A program made the position numbers and the translations under genes. From Ensifer sp. USDA 6670 (GTDB lineage: Bacteria; Pseudomonadota; Alphaproteobacteria; Rhizobiales; Rhizobiaceae): a stretch of 64,000 nucleotides of DNA. The notes beneath the pieces are model-generated. The model had not been told where the DNA came from. It saw only the letters and a list, made by a program, of their open reading frames with translations, and did no database searches. Location: contig ATWE01000010.1 of assembly GCA_000421085.1 (NCBI GenBank), positions 1 to 64,000 of the forward strand. Reading direction: 5' to 3'. Positions 63,716 through 64,000 of the stretch are shown here, in pieces. Every line of letters starts with the position of its first letter. Within the stretch, counting starts at the first letter, position 1.

Positions 63716-64000
63716 TCAGTTTGTGCTGAACTTCTTCACTTCCATGAAGTTGACCGCGCTGCCGCTGAAGCGCGCCGTATCGACCGCTCCGCTATTGCTG
63801 GTGAAGCCGGCCGCATAAACGGTCGTCGGAGCGACCCGGAGCGACTTGCTGACGAAGCGGGGCGCCTTGACCGGCTTCGAAAGGGTCGCCACACGGCCCG
63901 CGGAAAGTGCCCACTCGGAAATGATCTTCTGCGTCAGTTTCGGTTCCGTGCGAACGGAAGACCGGCTCTTCGCCGCGGCATCCTGCCTCTTGGGGCGGGC
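63716..64000 (-). CDS. C-terminal part of an unidentified protein (cut by window edge)
   Basis: A minus-strand frame enters from the right edge and ends at a TGA at 63716-63718, giving 94 residues. The segment is Lys/Arg/Ser rich and ends AVDTARFSGSAVNFMEVKKF then STN. No known domain is visible in this part. Codon use looks native, and a shared terminator lies just after the stop. It may be the tail of a larger exported rhizobial protein; I cannot name it. Confidence 0.65.
   Translation of the reverse strand, partial: ARPKRQDAAAKSRSSVRTEPKLTQKIISEWALSAGRVATLSKPVKAPRFVSKSLRVAPTTVYAAGFTSNSGAVDTARFSGSAVNFMEVKKFSTN

Overview
The window looks like a stretch of the main chromosome of an alphaproteobacterial rhizobium, most likely Sinorhizobium (Ensifer). 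The support is: high GC with GC-ending codons; an sqdB-sqdD-sqdC sulfolipid operon; several mosaic palindromic intergenic repeats of the rhizobial (RIME-like) type; promoters close to CTTGAC-N17-CTATAT; perfect TTAA-N7-TTAA CtrA boxes; and family-restricted small proteins (DUF1192, DUF1465, DUF1244, DUF4164, DUF2312/GapR). The genus is inferred from recall of these families; no search was possible. No rRNA, tRNA or CRISPR array was recognised.

Layout. 1-360: 5' part of an IS110-family element, cut by the window edge, with its non-coding end. 362-11270 (minus strand): glmM, ftsH, tilS, then the Tol-Pal envelope machine in reverse order (cpoB, pal, tolB, tolA, tolR, tolQ). The usual tol-cluster head gene ybgC (14227-14682) is separated from tolQ by a plus-strand ligD (DNA end joining). 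14809-17785: sqdB-sqdD-sqdC, coupled by ATGA overlaps. 17786-19670: a degraded islet with an M41-protease-like remnant, a VOC protein, a lower-GC alpha/beta hydrolase and a frameshifted IS110 remnant ending in half of a RIME-like repeat. 19678-23140: a Tat-type phosphoesterase and ruvB, ruvA, ruvC, with a large palindromic repeat between ruvA and ruvC. 23310-31754: a luciferase-like oxidoreductase, a YebC-type translation/regulatory protein, an exported metallo-beta-lactamase-fold protein, an RND efflux pump with its adaptor, and a YmdB-type phosphoesterase.

31863-34803: 5-formyl-THF cyclo-ligase, a LysR regulator, a probable 6S RNA, zapA and a DUF4164 coiled-coil gene. 35203-41421: a central-carbon block tkt-gap-(glycolipid-binding-like gene)-pgk-class I fba; pykA lies further on at 60044. 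41595-47690: PhzF-like isomerase, adenylate cyclase with TPRs, a 51-residue membrane protein, an MFS transporter, DUF1192, DUF1465 (behind two CtrA boxes) and rpmE. 47980-51918: an ABC exporter and a two-gene MotA/MotB-like motor with a long coiled coil, the second proton-motor pair in the window beside TolQR. 52233-59766: inositol monophosphatase, Sel1-repeat protein, ThiE-like protein, TauE-type permease, ArsR-type regulator, two divergent DUF465 genes, purE-purK, rpmJ and an exported TPR protein. 60044-64000: pykA, DUF1036, N-formylglutamate amidohydrolase-like protein, DUF1244, GapR and a gene cut by the right edge.

Most genes are core housekeeping. The unusual material is intergenic: the IS110 end, stacked palindromic repeats, the CtrA boxes, structured leaders of rpmE and rpmJ, and the decayed islet. 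The orphan coiled-coil motor is the least explained protein system.
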